From an uncultured Prevotella sp. (GTDB lineage: Bacteria; Bacteroidota; Bacteroidia; Bacteroidales; Bacteroidaceae): DNA of 64,000 nucleotides. Where the stretch lies: contig CAKZVT010000023.1 of NCBI GenBank assembly GCA_937922435.1, positions 1 to 64,000 of the forward strand, read 5' to 3'. Position numbers and translations under genes: made by a program. Below the pieces are notes generated by a model, which ran no database searches, was not told where the DNA came from, and saw nothing but the letters and a program-made list of their open reading frames with translations. Positions 1-8,552 of the stretch are shown here, piece by piece. How positions within the stretch are numbered: the stretch's first letter is position 1; each line of letters begins with the position of its first letter.

Positions 1-52
1 GCGGATTGCAAATCCGCTATTAGAAACCGCCGGATTGCAAATCCGGCGGAAC
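1..52. repeat. Double GC-hairpin repeat (GCGGATT type), left window edge
   Basis: Two adjacent palindromes, GCGGATTGCAAATCCGC at 1-17 and CCGCCGGATT...AATCCGGCGG at about 28-50. Nearly the same 52-bp double element recurs at 21313-21363. It may begin left of the window. No gene is seen in 1-234; the rest of that gap holds a 22-bp-period array and short inverted repeats. Confidence 0.8.
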
Positions 53-98
53 AAAAAAGCCCGACCCTTTCACAATAACCTTTAACCAAACGTTTTCC

Positions 99-179
99 AA
101 AAGGCCACCTTTCACAATGCGAAAGGTAGCCTTTTGCCGTGTAAAAGACGGCCTTTTGCAAGGCGAAAGGCCGTCTTTT
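99..179. repeat. 22-bp-period palindrome array, 4 units
   Basis: Quasi-palindromic 15-mers of the type AAAAGGCCGTCTTTT have their AAAG cores (or equivalents) at 100, 122, 144 and 166, exactly 22 bp apart. Units 1/2 and 3/4 are in opposite sense and can pair as hairpins. Left flank ACGTTTTCC resembles the flank of other copies. Lies downstream of dgt. Confidence 0.9.
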
Positions 180-234
180 GGAATGCAGTTTGCAAATTGC
201 TGGCTGTCAACAACTTGCGCTACAGTGCGCGAGA

Positions 235-1575
235 CTACACAATCGGCAGGCTGATGCCGTTGATTTTCTGGTACACATCGAGGGCGTACACGTCGGTCAT
301 GCCGCTGATATAGTCGATGACGGCCATGAGGCGCGTCTCCAGGTCGGCGGCGTTTATGTCGTACTGGCTGCTCACACGGCTGATGAGCTGGCGCGAGTAG
401 AAGCGCGAGGGGTCTACCGCCGCGCTCACCATAGCCTCCATCAGCGTCGCCATAATCTTGTAACCGCTCAGCTCCACGTCAAGTACGGGCTTGCTCTTGT
501 AGATTTTTTCCTTCGATAAAATGGCGCATTTTCGGTACGCCTGGGCAAGCCTCGGCTCGATGTTGTCAACCAGGCAATCCGTCATCGTGCCGTTCATAAT
601 GTCGGCCTCATGGCGCATGAAGGCATCGACGCACGCCCTTTCGAGCGCGCCGATTACGCAGGCGCGCATGTAGACCACGCGTTCGTTCTCGTCGGTGATG
701 CCTTCGTCGAGAATGCGTTGCCTTATATGGTTTTGCGCCTTTTCATCGAAGAAGTCGAGGAAAAGACGTTCGGTTTCATCGAACGTCACGATTTTCAGCT
801 TGTGCGCGTCCTCTATGTCCATTATTTCATAGCAGATGTCGTCGGCGGCCTCGACCAGATACACCAGCGGATGGCGTGCGTATTCAAGCGGCTGGCCGTC
901 GGCCGACTTGCGGATTATGCCCAATTCATCGGCGATTTTACGGTAAATGTCAGCTTCCGAGGTGAAGAAGCCGAACTTGCCGTGCCCCAGTTCGGCCGCG
1001 GTCGACGCGAAAGGATACTTCACTATGGACGCCAGCGTGGTGTAAGTCATCACGAAGCCGCCCTCGCGCCGCCCCTTGAAGCGGTGCGCCAAGAGGCGGA
1101 AGGCGTTGGCGTTGCCCTCGAAGTGGGTTATGTCGGCCCAAAAGCCGGGGCTTACCTTGTCCTTCAGCGCCCTGCCCTCGCCCTCGGTGAAGAATGTCTG
1201 TATGGCCTTCTCGCCCGAATGTCCGAAGGGAGGGTTGCCCATGTCGTGCGCCAGACAGGCCGTGCTCACCACCGTCCCGATTTGCGGCAGCAGCGTAGCG
1301 GCCAGCTCCGGGCGCGTCTTCATAACGGCACGGGCCACGTCGTTGCCCAAGGAAAGCCCCACGCTGGCTACTTCAAGGCTGTGCGTCAGGCGGTTGTGTA
1401 CGAAGACACTGCCCGGCAGGGGAAACACCTGGGTCTTGTTCTGCATGCGGCGGAAGGGCGCGGAGAAGATTAGGCGGTCATAATCGCGCTTGAACTCGGA
1501 GCGGTCGTCGCGGCGGACAGTGTGCCTGTGCTCCTGTCCGAGCCGCTTGTCGGATATAAGTTTTTCCCAATTCAT
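235..1575 (-). CDS. dgt: Deoxyguanosinetriphosphate triphosphohydrolase (dGTPase)
   Basis: Hydrolyses dGTP (or other dNTPs) to the nucleoside and triphosphate in the cytosol and so controls dNTP pools. The 446-residue protein carries the HD-domain metal signature: His65 in NRLTHSLEV, the His110-Asp111 pair in CLAHDMGNPPFGHSGE, and a distal Asp in VEAADDICYE (about 245). Length and the start MNWEKLISDKR are typical of the Bacteroidetes dNTPase family. It is a single gene read leftwards, divergent from dut, another dNTP-sanitising enzyme. The divergent gap of nearly 290 bp carries a large inverted GGAGTAA-word repeat. Substrate choice cannot be read from sequence. Confidence 0.95.
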   Translation of the reverse strand: MNWEKLISDKRLGQEHRHTVRRDDRSEFKRDYDRLIFSAPFRRMQNKTQVFPLPGSVFVHNRLTHSLEVASVGLSLGNDVARAVMKTRPELAATLLPQIGTVVSTACLAHDMGNPPFGHSGEKAIQTFFTEGEGRALKDKVSPGFWADITHFEGNANAFRLLAHRFKGRREGGFVMTYTTLASIVKYPFASTAAELGHGKFGFFTSEADIYRKIADELGIIRKSADGQPLEYARHPLVYLVEAADDICYEIMDIEDAHKLKIVTFDETERLFLDFFDEKAQNHIRQRILDEGITDENERVVYMRACVIGALERACVDAFMRHEADIMNGTMTDCLVDNIEPRLAQAYRKCAILSKEKIYKSKPVLDVELSGYKIMATLMEAMVSAAVDPSRFYSRQLISRVSSQYDINAADLETRLMAVIDYISGMTDVYALDVYQKINGISLPIV

Positions 1576-1588
1576 AATCGTTTTGTTT

Positions 1589-1746
1589 TAGGAGTAAGGA
1601 GAAGAGAAGCAAGGAGTAAGTAGAAATGACTTTGCATTTTTACAAAACCAAACGAGCCAACAATGCGTATTGCCCAAGCAATGAATGACTTACCGGCAAT
1701 TCATTTCTACTTACTCCTTTACTTCTCCACTCCTTTACTCCTTAAT
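1589..1746. repeat. Inverted low-complexity word repeat (GGAGTAA type) in the dgt-dut gap
   Basis: Purine-rich words (GGAGTAAGGAGAAG, GGAGTAAGTAGAAATGAC) at 1590-1630 are mirrored as an inverted copy (TCATTTCTACTTACTCC) at 1700-1745, around about 70 bp of unrelated sequence. The same word occurs at 30943-30990. The arms could form a long imperfect hairpin. Confidence 0.7.
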
Positions 1747-1829
1747 TACTCTGGCACAAAAGTAATCTAAAAATGGCTAAATTCTTTCTTTTTAGCGGCA
1801 AAACAACCTTTATGTGAATATAATTCGTT

Positions 1830-1837
1830 ACTTTTGC
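1830..1837 (+). promoter_or_regulatory. Bacteroidetes -7 box upstream of dut
   Basis: TACTTTTG fits the Bacteroidetes -7 consensus TAnnTTTG and lies 27 bp before the dut ATG, with a purine-rich AAGAGGA stretch between. It probably drives dut and the envelope genes behind it. No clear -33 TTTG is seen. Confidence 0.6.
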
Positions 1838-1863
1838 ACCTTATAATAATATAAGAGGACATC

Positions 1864-2301
1864 ATGGTTAAAGTGAAAATCATCAACAAGGGGCATCAGC
1901 CCCTGCCAGCATACGCCACGCCGCAAAGCGCCGGCATGGACTTGAGAGCCAACATCGACGCGCCCGTAACACTGCGGCCGCTGGAGCGGAGGCTCATCCC
2001 CACGGGCCTTTACATGGCGCTGCCCGAAGGCTACGAGGCGCAGGTCCGTCCGCGCAGCGGCCTCGCGCTGAAGCACGGACTGACCGTGCTCAACTCGCCG
2101 GGAACAATCGACTCCGACTACCGCGGCGAGGTAATGGTGCTCCTGGTAAACCTTTCGGGTGACGACTTCACCGTGAACGACGGCGAAAGGATTGCCCAAA
2201 TGGTCATTGCGCGGCACGAGACGGCGGAGTTCGAGACCGTCAGCCAGCTTGACGACACCGAGCGCGGCGCCGGCGGATACGGACACACCGGAGTGAAATA
2301 A
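1864..2301 (+). CDS. dut: dUTP diphosphatase
   Basis: Converts dUTP to dUMP plus pyrophosphate, which keeps uracil out of DNA and feeds dTMP synthesis; normally a cytosolic homotrimer. All five trimeric dUTPase motifs are present in 145 residues: I (SAGMDLRA, 22-29), II/III (PRSGLALKHG, about 63-72), the active-site loop SPGTIDSDYRGEV (78-90, with the conserved Asp and Tyr), IV (NDGERIAQMV) and the C-terminal glycine-rich lid ERGAGGYGHTG (133-143). First gene of a likely operon with the TPR lipoprotein 27 bp downstream, an order I recall from other Bacteroidales. The antisense frame is open by chance and is not a gene. Confidence 0.97.
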   Translation: MVKVKIINKGHQPLPAYATPQSAGMDLRANIDAPVTLRPLERRLIPTGLYMALPEGYEAQVRPRSGLALKHGLTVLNSPGTIDSDYRGEVMVLLVNLSGDDFTVNDGERIAQMVIARHETAEFETVSQLDDTERGAGGYGHTGVK

Positions 2302-2328
2302 GCTACATCCTTTCATCAAGGAACATAC

Positions 2329-4104
2329 ATGACACGTACAATCCTGTATTTTCTGGCATTGCTCTCTGCGGCCATACTTACCATAAGTTGCGGCGGAGCG
2401 AAAGCTGTACAGCCCGATGGCGCGACGGCGCAAGCCTCCTTGGCAAGCCTGCCGGCCATCAGCCACAATGACAGCCTGCGCTTCAAAATCTACTATTTCG
2501 AAGCCATAAAGCAGCAGTCAAGCGGCAACTTCGACGCCGCCTACGACCTGCTGCGCCACTGCCTCGACATCAACCCGAACGCCGCCGAGGCTTATTTCAT
2601 GCTCTCTTTCTATGACGGCATCCTAAAAAACGACTCCGCCGCGCTTGCCGATGTCAAGAAGGCGTCGGAGCTTAGCCCTACAAACAGCTCGTACCTGGAA
2701 CGCCTCGGAGCCGGATATTTCAGCATGGGCAACCTTGCAGAGGCTACAAAGGCTTACGAAAAGCTGGCCGAAAACAGTCCCGAACGCTCCGACGTGCTCG
2801 ACATATTGGCGCAACTCTACGGACGGCAGAAGGACTACGACAGGATGCTCGACGTGCTCCAGCGCATGGAAACACTTGAAGGCGCGAACGAAGACCTGAC
2901 CCTTGCCAAGATGAGAGTGTACTCACTGCAAGGCAAGAAGCAGGAAGAATTCAACGAACTGAAGTCGATGGCGGCGAAATATCCCAACGACATGAACTAC
3001 CGTGTGATGATGGGCAACTGGCTGTTGCAGAACGGGAAGGCCGACGAAGCATACCGGCAATACACCGAAGTGCTGCAAGCCGAGCCCGAAAACACCAACG
3101 CACGCATGTCGATGATAGACTATTTCAGGACAACCCAACAGCCGCAACGCGCCGACTCGCTGCAAGAGGCGATGCTGGTAAGCACGAAGACGCCGATGGA
3201 CAGCAAAATCGTACTAATCAGGCAGGCCGTGGCGGAGAGCGAACAGCAGGGAGGAGACAGCTCGAAGGTGCTCAACCTGTTCAGGAAAATACTCGTCCAA
3301 CCGCAGGAAACGTCAGACATGGCCGAGCTGTACGCCGCATACATGACGCTGAAAAAGATGCCGCAGGACTCCATTTCAAAAGCCCTTGAGACGGTGCTCG
3401 CCATTTCTCCCGACAATGCCGGTGCCCGTCTGCAGCTCATACAGGCGGAATGGGGCGAGCAAGACTTCGACCGCGTGGCCGAGCTTTCACGCCAGGCAAT
3501 CGACTACAACCCCGATGAAATGGCGTTTTATTACTTCCTCGGCCTGGCTTACGTACAGAAAGACGACGATGACAACGCACTCGACGCACTGCGCCGGGGC
3601 GTAAGCCAAATCAACAACCAGAGCAACAAGGAGCTCGTTTCAGACTTCTACGCCATCATGGGCGACATCCTCCACGACAAGGGACTTGACGAAGAGGCTT
3701 ACGCTGCGTATGACTCGTGCCTGCAATGGAAGGACGACAACCTTGGCTGCCTCAACAACTACGCCTACTACTTGTCGGAAGAGAACCGCGAACTGGCCAA
3801 GGCCGAGCAAATGAGTTACCGCACAGTGCAGGCCGAACCGGACAACGCCACCTTCCTGGACACCTACGCTTGGATTCTGTTCAAGCGCAAGAAGTACGCT
3901 GAAGCGATGCAATACATCAACATGGCGGTGGACAACGACACGGCGAAAAGCGCCGTAATAATTGAGCATGCAGGCGACATCCACGCCGTGAACGGCGACA
4001 CCGACGGGGCGGTAAAGTTCTGGCAGCAGGCATTGGAGGCTGGAGCGGAGAACGAAAAAGCCATCAGACGCAAAATAAAACTCAAGAAATATGTGGAAGA
4101 ATAA
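2329..4104 (+). CDS. Tetratricopeptide-repeat lipoprotein
   Basis: A 591-residue exported protein. The N-terminus is a lipoprotein signal (hydrophobic run then LTISCGG, Cys about 21), so it should be anchored to a membrane facing the periplasm. The remainder is a long series of TPR-like helical hairpins, with typical spacing in segments such as AAEAYFMLSFYDG, YLERLGAGYFSMG and AFYYFLGLAYVQKD. TPR proteins are scaffolds, so no enzymatic role is expected. It lies between dut and a DUF4292 lipoprotein and overlaps the latter by 14 bp, which indicates translational coupling. An outer-membrane or wall-assembly role is a guess from its neighbours. Confidence 0.9.
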   Translation: MTRTILYFLALLSAAILTISCGGAKAVQPDGATAQASLASLPAISHNDSLRFKIYYFEAIKQQSSGNFDAAYDLLRHCLDINPNAAEAYFMLSFYDGILKNDSAALADVKKASELSPTNSSYLERLGAGYFSMGNLAEATKAYEKLAENSPERSDVLDILAQLYGRQKDYDRMLDVLQRMETLEGANEDLTLAKMRVYSLQGKKQEEFNELKSMAAKYPNDMNYRVMMGNWLLQNGKADEAYRQYTEVLQAEPENTNARMSMIDYFRTTQQPQRADSLQEAMLVSTKTPMDSKIVLIRQAVAESEQQGGDSSKVLNLFRKILVQPQETSDMAELYAAYMTLKKMPQDSISKALETVLAISPDNAGARLQLIQAEWGEQDFDRVAELSRQAIDYNPDEMAFYYFLGLAYVQKDDDDNALDALRRGVSQINNQSNKELVSDFYAIMGDILHDKGLDEEAYAAYDSCLQWKDDNLGCLNNYAYYLSEENRELAKAEQMSYRTVQAEPDNATFLDTYAWILFKRKKYAEAMQYINMAVDNDTAKSAVIIEHAGDIHAVNGDTDGAVKFWQQALEAGAENEKAIRRKIKLKKYVEE

Positions 4105-4987
4105 CAGCAAGCTGTACCTTGGAATGATACTCGTGGCGGTGTCGCTCGCCGTCGTTTCGTGCGGCACAAAGAAGGCATCGGTCGACGCTACGTCATCAGC
4201 CACAGGCACGGCAAGCACAACGGCAGCGGCAGAAAACCGCAAGATAGACTTCATGCGCAAGGTTTACGACAACGAAGTCTATACGCACAGCATATCGTCC
4301 AAAATCAAGTTCACCATCAACACCGGGCGTAAAGACCTGTCGGTAAGCGGCTCGTTGAAGATGAAAAAAGACGAGGTAATACGCATCCAGCTTACTCCGT
4401 TCGGCCTGATGGAGGTAGGCCGCCTCGAATTTGCCAAGGACTACGTGCTCCTCATGGACCGTATCAACAAGGAATATGTCAAGGCCAGCTACGCCGACGT
4501 TGACTTTTTGCAGAAAAACGGACTTGACTTTTACGCCCTGCAAGCCCTCTTCTGGAACCAGCTGTTCGTCCCCGGCGAGCAGAAAATCACGGATTCATCG
4601 CTTAAAAAGTTCTCTGTCACGTTCAACGACGCCGTCGCCAACACCATAGTTTCATTGGAACGCGGCAGCATGCTCTACCAATGGAGCGCAGACAAGTCGA
4701 ACGGACGGCTCCGCTCGGTTGACGTAACGTACAGCGGAAAGTCGTCGGGCAAGACCACCGTTACCTGCAACTACGGCTCATTCAAGCCCGTAGGGCGCAA
4801 GCAATTCCCGACAGACATCACGCTGCTCATGAAGAGCAACGCGGTAAAAGGCGGCAGCCCGATAAGCGTGAACATATCGCTCGACGGCATAGACACCGAC
4901 GGCGACTGGGACACCTTCACCTCCGTATCAAGCAAATACAGGCAGGTAAGCGTGCAGGACGTAATGAACCGACTTTTGAAAATGTAA
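4091..4987 (+). CDS. DUF4292 family lipoprotein
   Basis: A 298-residue exported lipoprotein: the N-terminal hydrophobic stretch ends in AVVSCGTK, a lipobox with Cys at about 24. The body (SSKIKFTINTGRKDLSVSGSLKMKKDEVIRIQLTPFG) matches what I know of DUF4292, a Bacteroidetes-specific family with a LolA/LppX-like fold. That fold suggests a periplasmic lipid or lipoprotein carrier, but this is inference. The ATG lies inside the end of the TPR gene, and its stop codon abuts the ATG of the next gene with no gap. Three genes are therefore tightly coupled. Confidence 0.88.
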   Translation: MWKNNSKLYLGMILVAVSLAVVSCGTKKASVDATSSATGTASTTAAAENRKIDFMRKVYDNEVYTHSISSKIKFTINTGRKDLSVSGSLKMKKDEVIRIQLTPFGLMEVGRLEFAKDYVLLMDRINKEYVKASYADVDFLQKNGLDFYALQALFWNQLFVPGEQKITDSSLKKFSVTFNDAVANTIVSLERGSMLYQWSADKSNGRLRSVDVTYSGKSSGKTTVTCNYGSFKPVGRKQFPTDITLLMKSNAVKGGSPISVNISLDGIDTDGDWDTFTSVSSKYRQVSVQDVMNRLLKM

Positions 4988-6568
4988 ATGAAACGACTCC
5001 TCATACTTTTTCTCGCACTGGCGATAGCCTTCCCCTTCTCCGCGCAGACAAAGAAACAGACCACGCGGAAGAAGGCGAAGACAACGCGCGTCACCAAGAA
5101 ACGCACCACAACCAAGAAAAAGAACACAGCCAAATACCAAAGCAACTCCATCAAGGGACTGCGCAACCAGCGTGCCGGAGTGCAGCGCAAAATCAAGGAA
5201 CAGGAGCGACTGTTGCGCGCAAACAAGGCCGACGTCAAGAAGCGTCTCGGCAACCTTGTGGCCTTGGGCACAGAGATTGACCGCCACAAAAAGTCCATCG
5301 ACACCATACAAAGCGAAATACAGCACATCGACGGCAACATAAAGATGCTTGAAAACCAGCTTGCCACGCTTGAGAAACAGCTCGAAGAGCGCAAGGCCAA
5401 GTATGTGAAGTCGATGCGCTATCTCGCCTCGCGGCGCACTGTGCAGGACAAGCTGATGTTCATCTTCAGTGCAAAGAACTTCGCGCAGATGTACCGCCGC
5501 CTGCGCTTCGTGCGCGAATACGCCGCCTTCCAGCGTTCACAGGGAGAAATGGTGAAGGCCAAGCAGCGCCAAATCGAGGAAAAACAGAAAGAGCTGCAAC
5601 GGGTGCGCAGCCAGAAGAACACGCTGCTCGACAAGGACAAACGCGAGCACGAGGCTCTCCAGAGCAAGCAGGACGAGCAGCAGAAGATGGTCAACAACCT
5701 GCAACGCCAGCAGAAGACAATACAAAGAATCATTGACGACCAGCGCAAGAAAGACGCCGAGCTGAACGCAAAAATAGACCGTCTCGTGGCCGAAGAAATA
5801 GCCAAGGCCAAGGCGCGTGCCGAAGCCGAGGCAAGACGCAAGGCGCAACTTGAAGCCGAAGCGAAGCGCAAGGCCGCCGAACTGGCACGCAAGAAGGCCG
5901 AAGCCGAAGCACGAGAACGCGAGAACGCACGCCGCATAGCCGAGGCGAAGGCGCGTGAAGAGAAGCTGAAAGCCGAAGCACGCGAGGCTGCCAAACGAGA
6001 CGAGGCGGCACGCGAAAAAGCCGAACGCAAGGCACGCGAGGCCGAAGCCGACCGCATTGCGGCGGAACGCAAGGCACGGGCCGACAAGGAACGCGCCGAG
6101 CGCGAGGTGGCACGGGCGAAGAAAAAAGCCACCGCAGCAGCCGAGATGGACACGCAGGACCGCAAGCTAAGCGGCAGCTTCGAGCGCAACCGCGGCCGCC
6201 TGCCCATGCCGCTTGCCGGACAGTGCAGCATAGTGAGCCACTTCGGCCAGTACAATGTGCCGGGACTAAGGAACGTAAGGCTCGACAACAAGGGCATCAA
6301 CATCAAGGGACAGTCGGGCGCAACGGTACGCTCGGTGTTCAACGGAGAGGTCAGCGCCGTGTTCAACTTCGACGGAAGCATCATCGTCATGGTGCGCCAC
6401 GGCAACTACATCTCCGTCTACTGCAACCTCGGCTCCGTCAGCGTGAGCCGCGGACAGAAAGTAAACACCGGCCAGGCCATCGGCTCGCTCGGCACGGAAA
6501 ACATCCTCCAGTTCCAGCTGCGACGTGGTACGGCGAAGCTGAATCCCGAGACTTGGCTAAGGAGATGA
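4988..6568 (+). CDS. EnvC-like coiled-coil protein with degenerate LytM (M23) domain
   Basis: A 526-residue periplasmic protein: signal peptide (ends FPFSAQ), a Lys/Arg/Thr-rich segment, two long coiled coils (about 50-260 and a very Ala/Glu/Arg-rich one at 255-385), and a C-terminal M23/LytM fold (about 400-526). Active M23 enzymes keep HxxxD, HxH and a YxHL-type His. Here the matching places read NKGINIKG, ILQFQL and VYCNL, so the zinc ligands appear lost. That pattern is known from EnvC, which activates amidases rather than cutting peptidoglycan. It is the last gene of the dut operon. The antisense frame of the coiled coil is a composition artefact. Confidence 0.88.
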   Translation: MKRLLILFLALAIAFPFSAQTKKQTTRKKAKTTRVTKKRTTTKKKNTAKYQSNSIKGLRNQRAGVQRKIKEQERLLRANKADVKKRLGNLVALGTEIDRHKKSIDTIQSEIQHIDGNIKMLENQLATLEKQLEERKAKYVKSMRYLASRRTVQDKLMFIFSAKNFAQMYRRLRFVREYAAFQRSQGEMVKAKQRQIEEKQKELQRVRSQKNTLLDKDKREHEALQSKQDEQQKMVNNLQRQQKTIQRIIDDQRKKDAELNAKIDRLVAEEIAKAKARAEAEARRKAQLEAEAKRKAAELARKKAEAEARERENARRIAEAKAREEKLKAEAREAAKRDEAAREKAERKAREAEADRIAAERKARADKERAEREVARAKKKATAAAEMDTQDRKLSGSFERNRGRLPMPLAGQCSIVSHFGQYNVPGLRNVRLDNKGINIKGQSGATVRSVFNGEVSAVFNFDGSIIVMVRHGNYISVYCNLGSVSVSRGQKVNTGQAIGSLGTENILQFQLRRGTAKLNPETWLRR

Positions 6569-6669
6569 GAGTGAAAAAGGAAAAACTAAAAGTGAAAAAT
6601 CCATCGCCTTCTCCCATTTCTCCTACTCCTCCCAGCTCTCTCAGTCCTCCCATAACAACCATACAATTA
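6569..6669. repeat. Low-complexity word repeats after the LytM gene
   Basis: Purine words (GTGAAAAAGGAAAAAC) followed by pyrimidine words (CTCCCATTTCTCCTACTCC) fill the space after the stop codon. Nothing gene-like is seen. Confidence 0.5.
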
Positions 6670-6710
6670 GCGAAATGCCGCCTTTCACACGATGAAAGGC
6701 GGCATTTCGC
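6670..6710. repeat. 22-bp-period palindrome array, 2 units, perfect hairpin
   Basis: Short member of the 22-bp family with cores at 6673 and 6695. The two units are perfect inverted copies, giving a 17-bp stem (GCGAAATGCCGCCTTTC) with a 7-nt loop. It sits between two convergent genes and could terminate both, although no clear T-tract follows. Confidence 0.85.
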
Positions 6711-6728
6711 ATACACGCAGACAATCAA

Positions 6729-7697
6729 TCACAGTCCGACAGAAGCGTTATAAATGCGGTGGCAGACATTTTCCACCTCGTCACTTTCACTTATTGCAGC
6801 AAGGAAAGCGTGCGCTCCGAGGCCGTCGACGTTGCGTTCAAGAAATCCTGTGATTGTATTCCACGCCTGTTCAAACGAATATGACACTAACTTCGGCGTG
6901 TGTCTGTAATAGTCTTTTGCCACGGGACAAGCCTTCCAAGCATGGTTCAGTAGGGCGTTGAACACGCTGCCAAGCCTCTCTAACAGTTCTTTGTTCCCGG
7001 CAGAAGGGTGCTGCGTGTCATACATTTTGACGGTCTGCCCAAGCAGGATGAACACCCCTTCAAAAGTGATAAGCCGCTCAAACACGGCCTCGTCATCCTT
7101 CGGCTCGGTATAGTCAAGGTCTTTCACGCCACAGAACAGCCTGCGGCGACCGCGGCTTTCACCTACATTGTAACGCAAGGTGAAACAGACGCACGGGTCG
7201 CCCGGCTGCTCCGCTTCACCTATTTTCAGGTTAAACCCCTCGGCCTTGCCCTGCTCCACAAGTTCGTCAAAAGTGAATTTGGGCGGCAAACGCTTGACCG
7301 CCTTCTTCAGTTTTGCCAGCTCCGCACGCGCCGTACCTTCCTTTACCGGCACACAGAAGTCTACATAATCACTTACAGGGAGCTTGCGCCCGAGCCACTG
7401 GCGATAAGCCTTGGAGTCCTTGGCTATCACCTTTTCAATAAAAGACCGCTCTTCATCAGTCACCGGGCGCACCCAGTCGGCAAAGTCATAAACCGTCCAC
7501 GCCCTGCCCTTCTTCAGTCCGCCGCGCCGTCCGCAGAATGTACGCAACGTCACGACGGTGTTTGCATATTCACCCACCATGCGCTCGCCGCAAGCCACAC
7601 TGTCGTCGAACTCTTCACAATAAACCTTCCAGACACATTCCACTTGAGCGAAACCGTCCTCCGTCCAAACCCAGTCGCCAACGTTATATGCCGCCAT
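6729..7697 (-). CDS. Hypothetical protein, 322 residues
   Basis: I do not recognise this family. The protein looks soluble, with no signal peptide or membrane segment. It opens with a short beta-rich segment (YNVGDWVWTEDGFAQVE) that resembles a small SH3-like or KOW-like barrel, followed by a charged helical region (TDEERSFIEKVIAKD; RAELAKLKKAVKRLPPK) and a C-terminal part with several aromatic residues. Codon use is normal for the region. It is read leftwards and lies 12 bp after the DUF805 gene, so the two may share a transcript. It converges on the LytM gene. Confidence 0.75.
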   Translation of the reverse strand: MAAYNVGDWVWTEDGFAQVECVWKVYCEEFDDSVACGERMVGEYANTVVTLRTFCGRRGGLKKGRAWTVYDFADWVRPVTDEERSFIEKVIAKDSKAYRQWLGRKLPVSDYVDFCVPVKEGTARAELAKLKKAVKRLPPKFTFDELVEQGKAEGFNLKIGEAEQPGDPCVCFTLRYNVGESRGRRRLFCGVKDLDYTEPKDDEAVFERLITFEGVFILLGQTVKMYDTQHPSAGNKELLERLGSVFNALLNHAWKACPVAKDYYRHTPKLVSYSFEQAWNTITGFLERNVDGLGAHAFLAAISESDEVENVCHRIYNASVGL

Positions 7698-7709
7698 ACA
7701 CTTTTATTT

Positions 7710-8207
7710 TTATATATCACTCCAAGCCTCTACCTCAACGTACTTCGGTGAGTCACCGTATTTATTCGGACAAGCCTCGCTGTCAATGCACATGAACACA
7801 AGGAGAACCGCCTTGAACACAAGCACAAAGATTATATATATGAGCCATTTGGCAAAAAAGCCAAACACAAGCTCGAACATATTGAAATTACCCTCATTAA
7901 GATGAGGCATAACAACCATCATGTCACAAACGAACAATACCACCACGCCAACCTGCGCCAAAGCATACGCGCCCCACCACCAACCGCTGCGCCCGGTATC
8001 ATGCAACCTCCTGAACGTGAGCGGTATCAAGAGCAAAGACAAGACTGCTCCTATCTGGGGAACGATGATAGTCACCAACAGAACTGTCAACTGCATCCAC
8101 CAATACTCCGACCTGCGCGAGCGGCCTTCAAACTGAAAAACTTTGCTTGTAGCAGCATTCAAGGCATCGACAAACCCCAATGTAGGGATGGTTTTAAGTT
8201 CTTTCAT
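7710..8207 (-). CDS. DUF805 family membrane protein
   Basis: A 165-residue inner-membrane protein. I place the start at MKELKTIP because a -7 box (CAAAAATA on the plus strand, 8234-8241) lies upstream and would make a longer N-terminal reading untranscribed. The signature FEGRSRRSEYWWMQL, then a hydrophobic pair of segments, then LTFRRLHDTGRSGWWW, is that of DUF805 (YhaH/YhaI-like). Four membrane segments are likely. The family's function is unknown. The next gene on this strand starts 12 bp downstream. Confidence 0.88.
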   Translation of the reverse strand: MKELKTIPTLGFVDALNAATSKVFQFEGRSRRSEYWWMQLTVLLVTIIVPQIGAVLSLLLIPLTFRRLHDTGRSGWWWGAYALAQVGVVVLFVCDMMVVMPHLNEGNFNMFELVFGFFAKWLIYIIFVLVFKAVLLVFMCIDSEACPNKYGDSPKYVEVEAWSDI

Positions 8208-8233
8208 GGCGATAGCTTTTATCCTTACGACAG

Positions 8234-8241
8234 CAAAAATA
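8234..8241 (-). promoter_or_regulatory. -7 box for the DUF805 gene
   Basis: On the minus strand this reads TATTTTTG, matching TAnnTTTG. It is 26 bp before the chosen ATG (8207) and decides the start codon. Confidence 0.6.
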
Positions 8242-8343
8242 AAGTATTTCCATGACAAAAACAATGATATTGGCAGCAAATTACGTCCCTTCAACCAACA
8301 TTGGCAATCCTATTGCTTAAAGCCCCACCGCAAGACGCTTTCC

Positions 8344-8424
8344 AAAAGGCCGTGTTTTACACTGCAAAAGGCCACCTTTCATCGCGTGAAAGGTGGCCTT
8401 TTGCGTTGCGTTTTGCCGTCTTTT
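8344..8424. repeat. 22-bp-period palindrome array, 4 units
   Basis: Cores at 8345, 8367, 8389 and 8411. The fourth unit is decayed to TTTTGCCGTCTTTT, the same decayed form seen as unit 4 of the 49963 array. Left flank GACGCTTTCC. Lies between two minus-strand genes. Confidence 0.9.
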
Positions 8425-8427
8425 GGA

Positions 8428-8526
8428 TTGAGAGTTGAAAATTGTGAATGGAGAATTATGATTTGCTTTACTTGCAGACAGCCGTAAAAGTAATCATAAT
8501 TCTCCATTCACAACTCTCAAATTTCA
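8428..8526. repeat. Inverted repeat with AATGGAGAATTATGATT word
   Basis: The left arm (8428-8463) carries TGAATGGAGAATTATGATT; the right arm (8492-8526) is its inverse. The loop is about 28 nt. The same arms recur at 16209-16324 with a different loop. It lies just after the 3' end of the nucleoside kinase gene. Confidence 0.85.
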
Positions 8527-8552
8527 ATAAAAAGACAAAAACTCCAGCGGCA

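Noticed and set aside
99..179. CRISPR-like array (regular repeats)
   Set aside because: Period is only 22 bp, spacers are 7 nt and themselves patterned, repeats are palindromic and no cas gene is present.
1828..2466. 212-residue open frame antisense to dut
   Set aside because: It lies opposite five intact dUTPase motifs; low-complexity Arg/Gly composition fits a shadow frame of GC-rich coding DNA.
3120..3440. 106-residue antisense frame within the TPR lipoprotein gene
   Set aside because: Shadow of the TPR coding region, with no start signal or domain.
5419..6405. 328-residue open frame antisense to the coiled-coil protein
   Set aside because: Ser/Arg/Ala-only composition mirrors the Ala/Glu/Lys codons of the sense strand; no start signal.
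8205..8294. 29-residue N-terminal extension of the DUF805 protein
   Set aside because: A -7 box at 8234-8241 lies inside it, and the DUF805 signature starts after the ATG at 8207.
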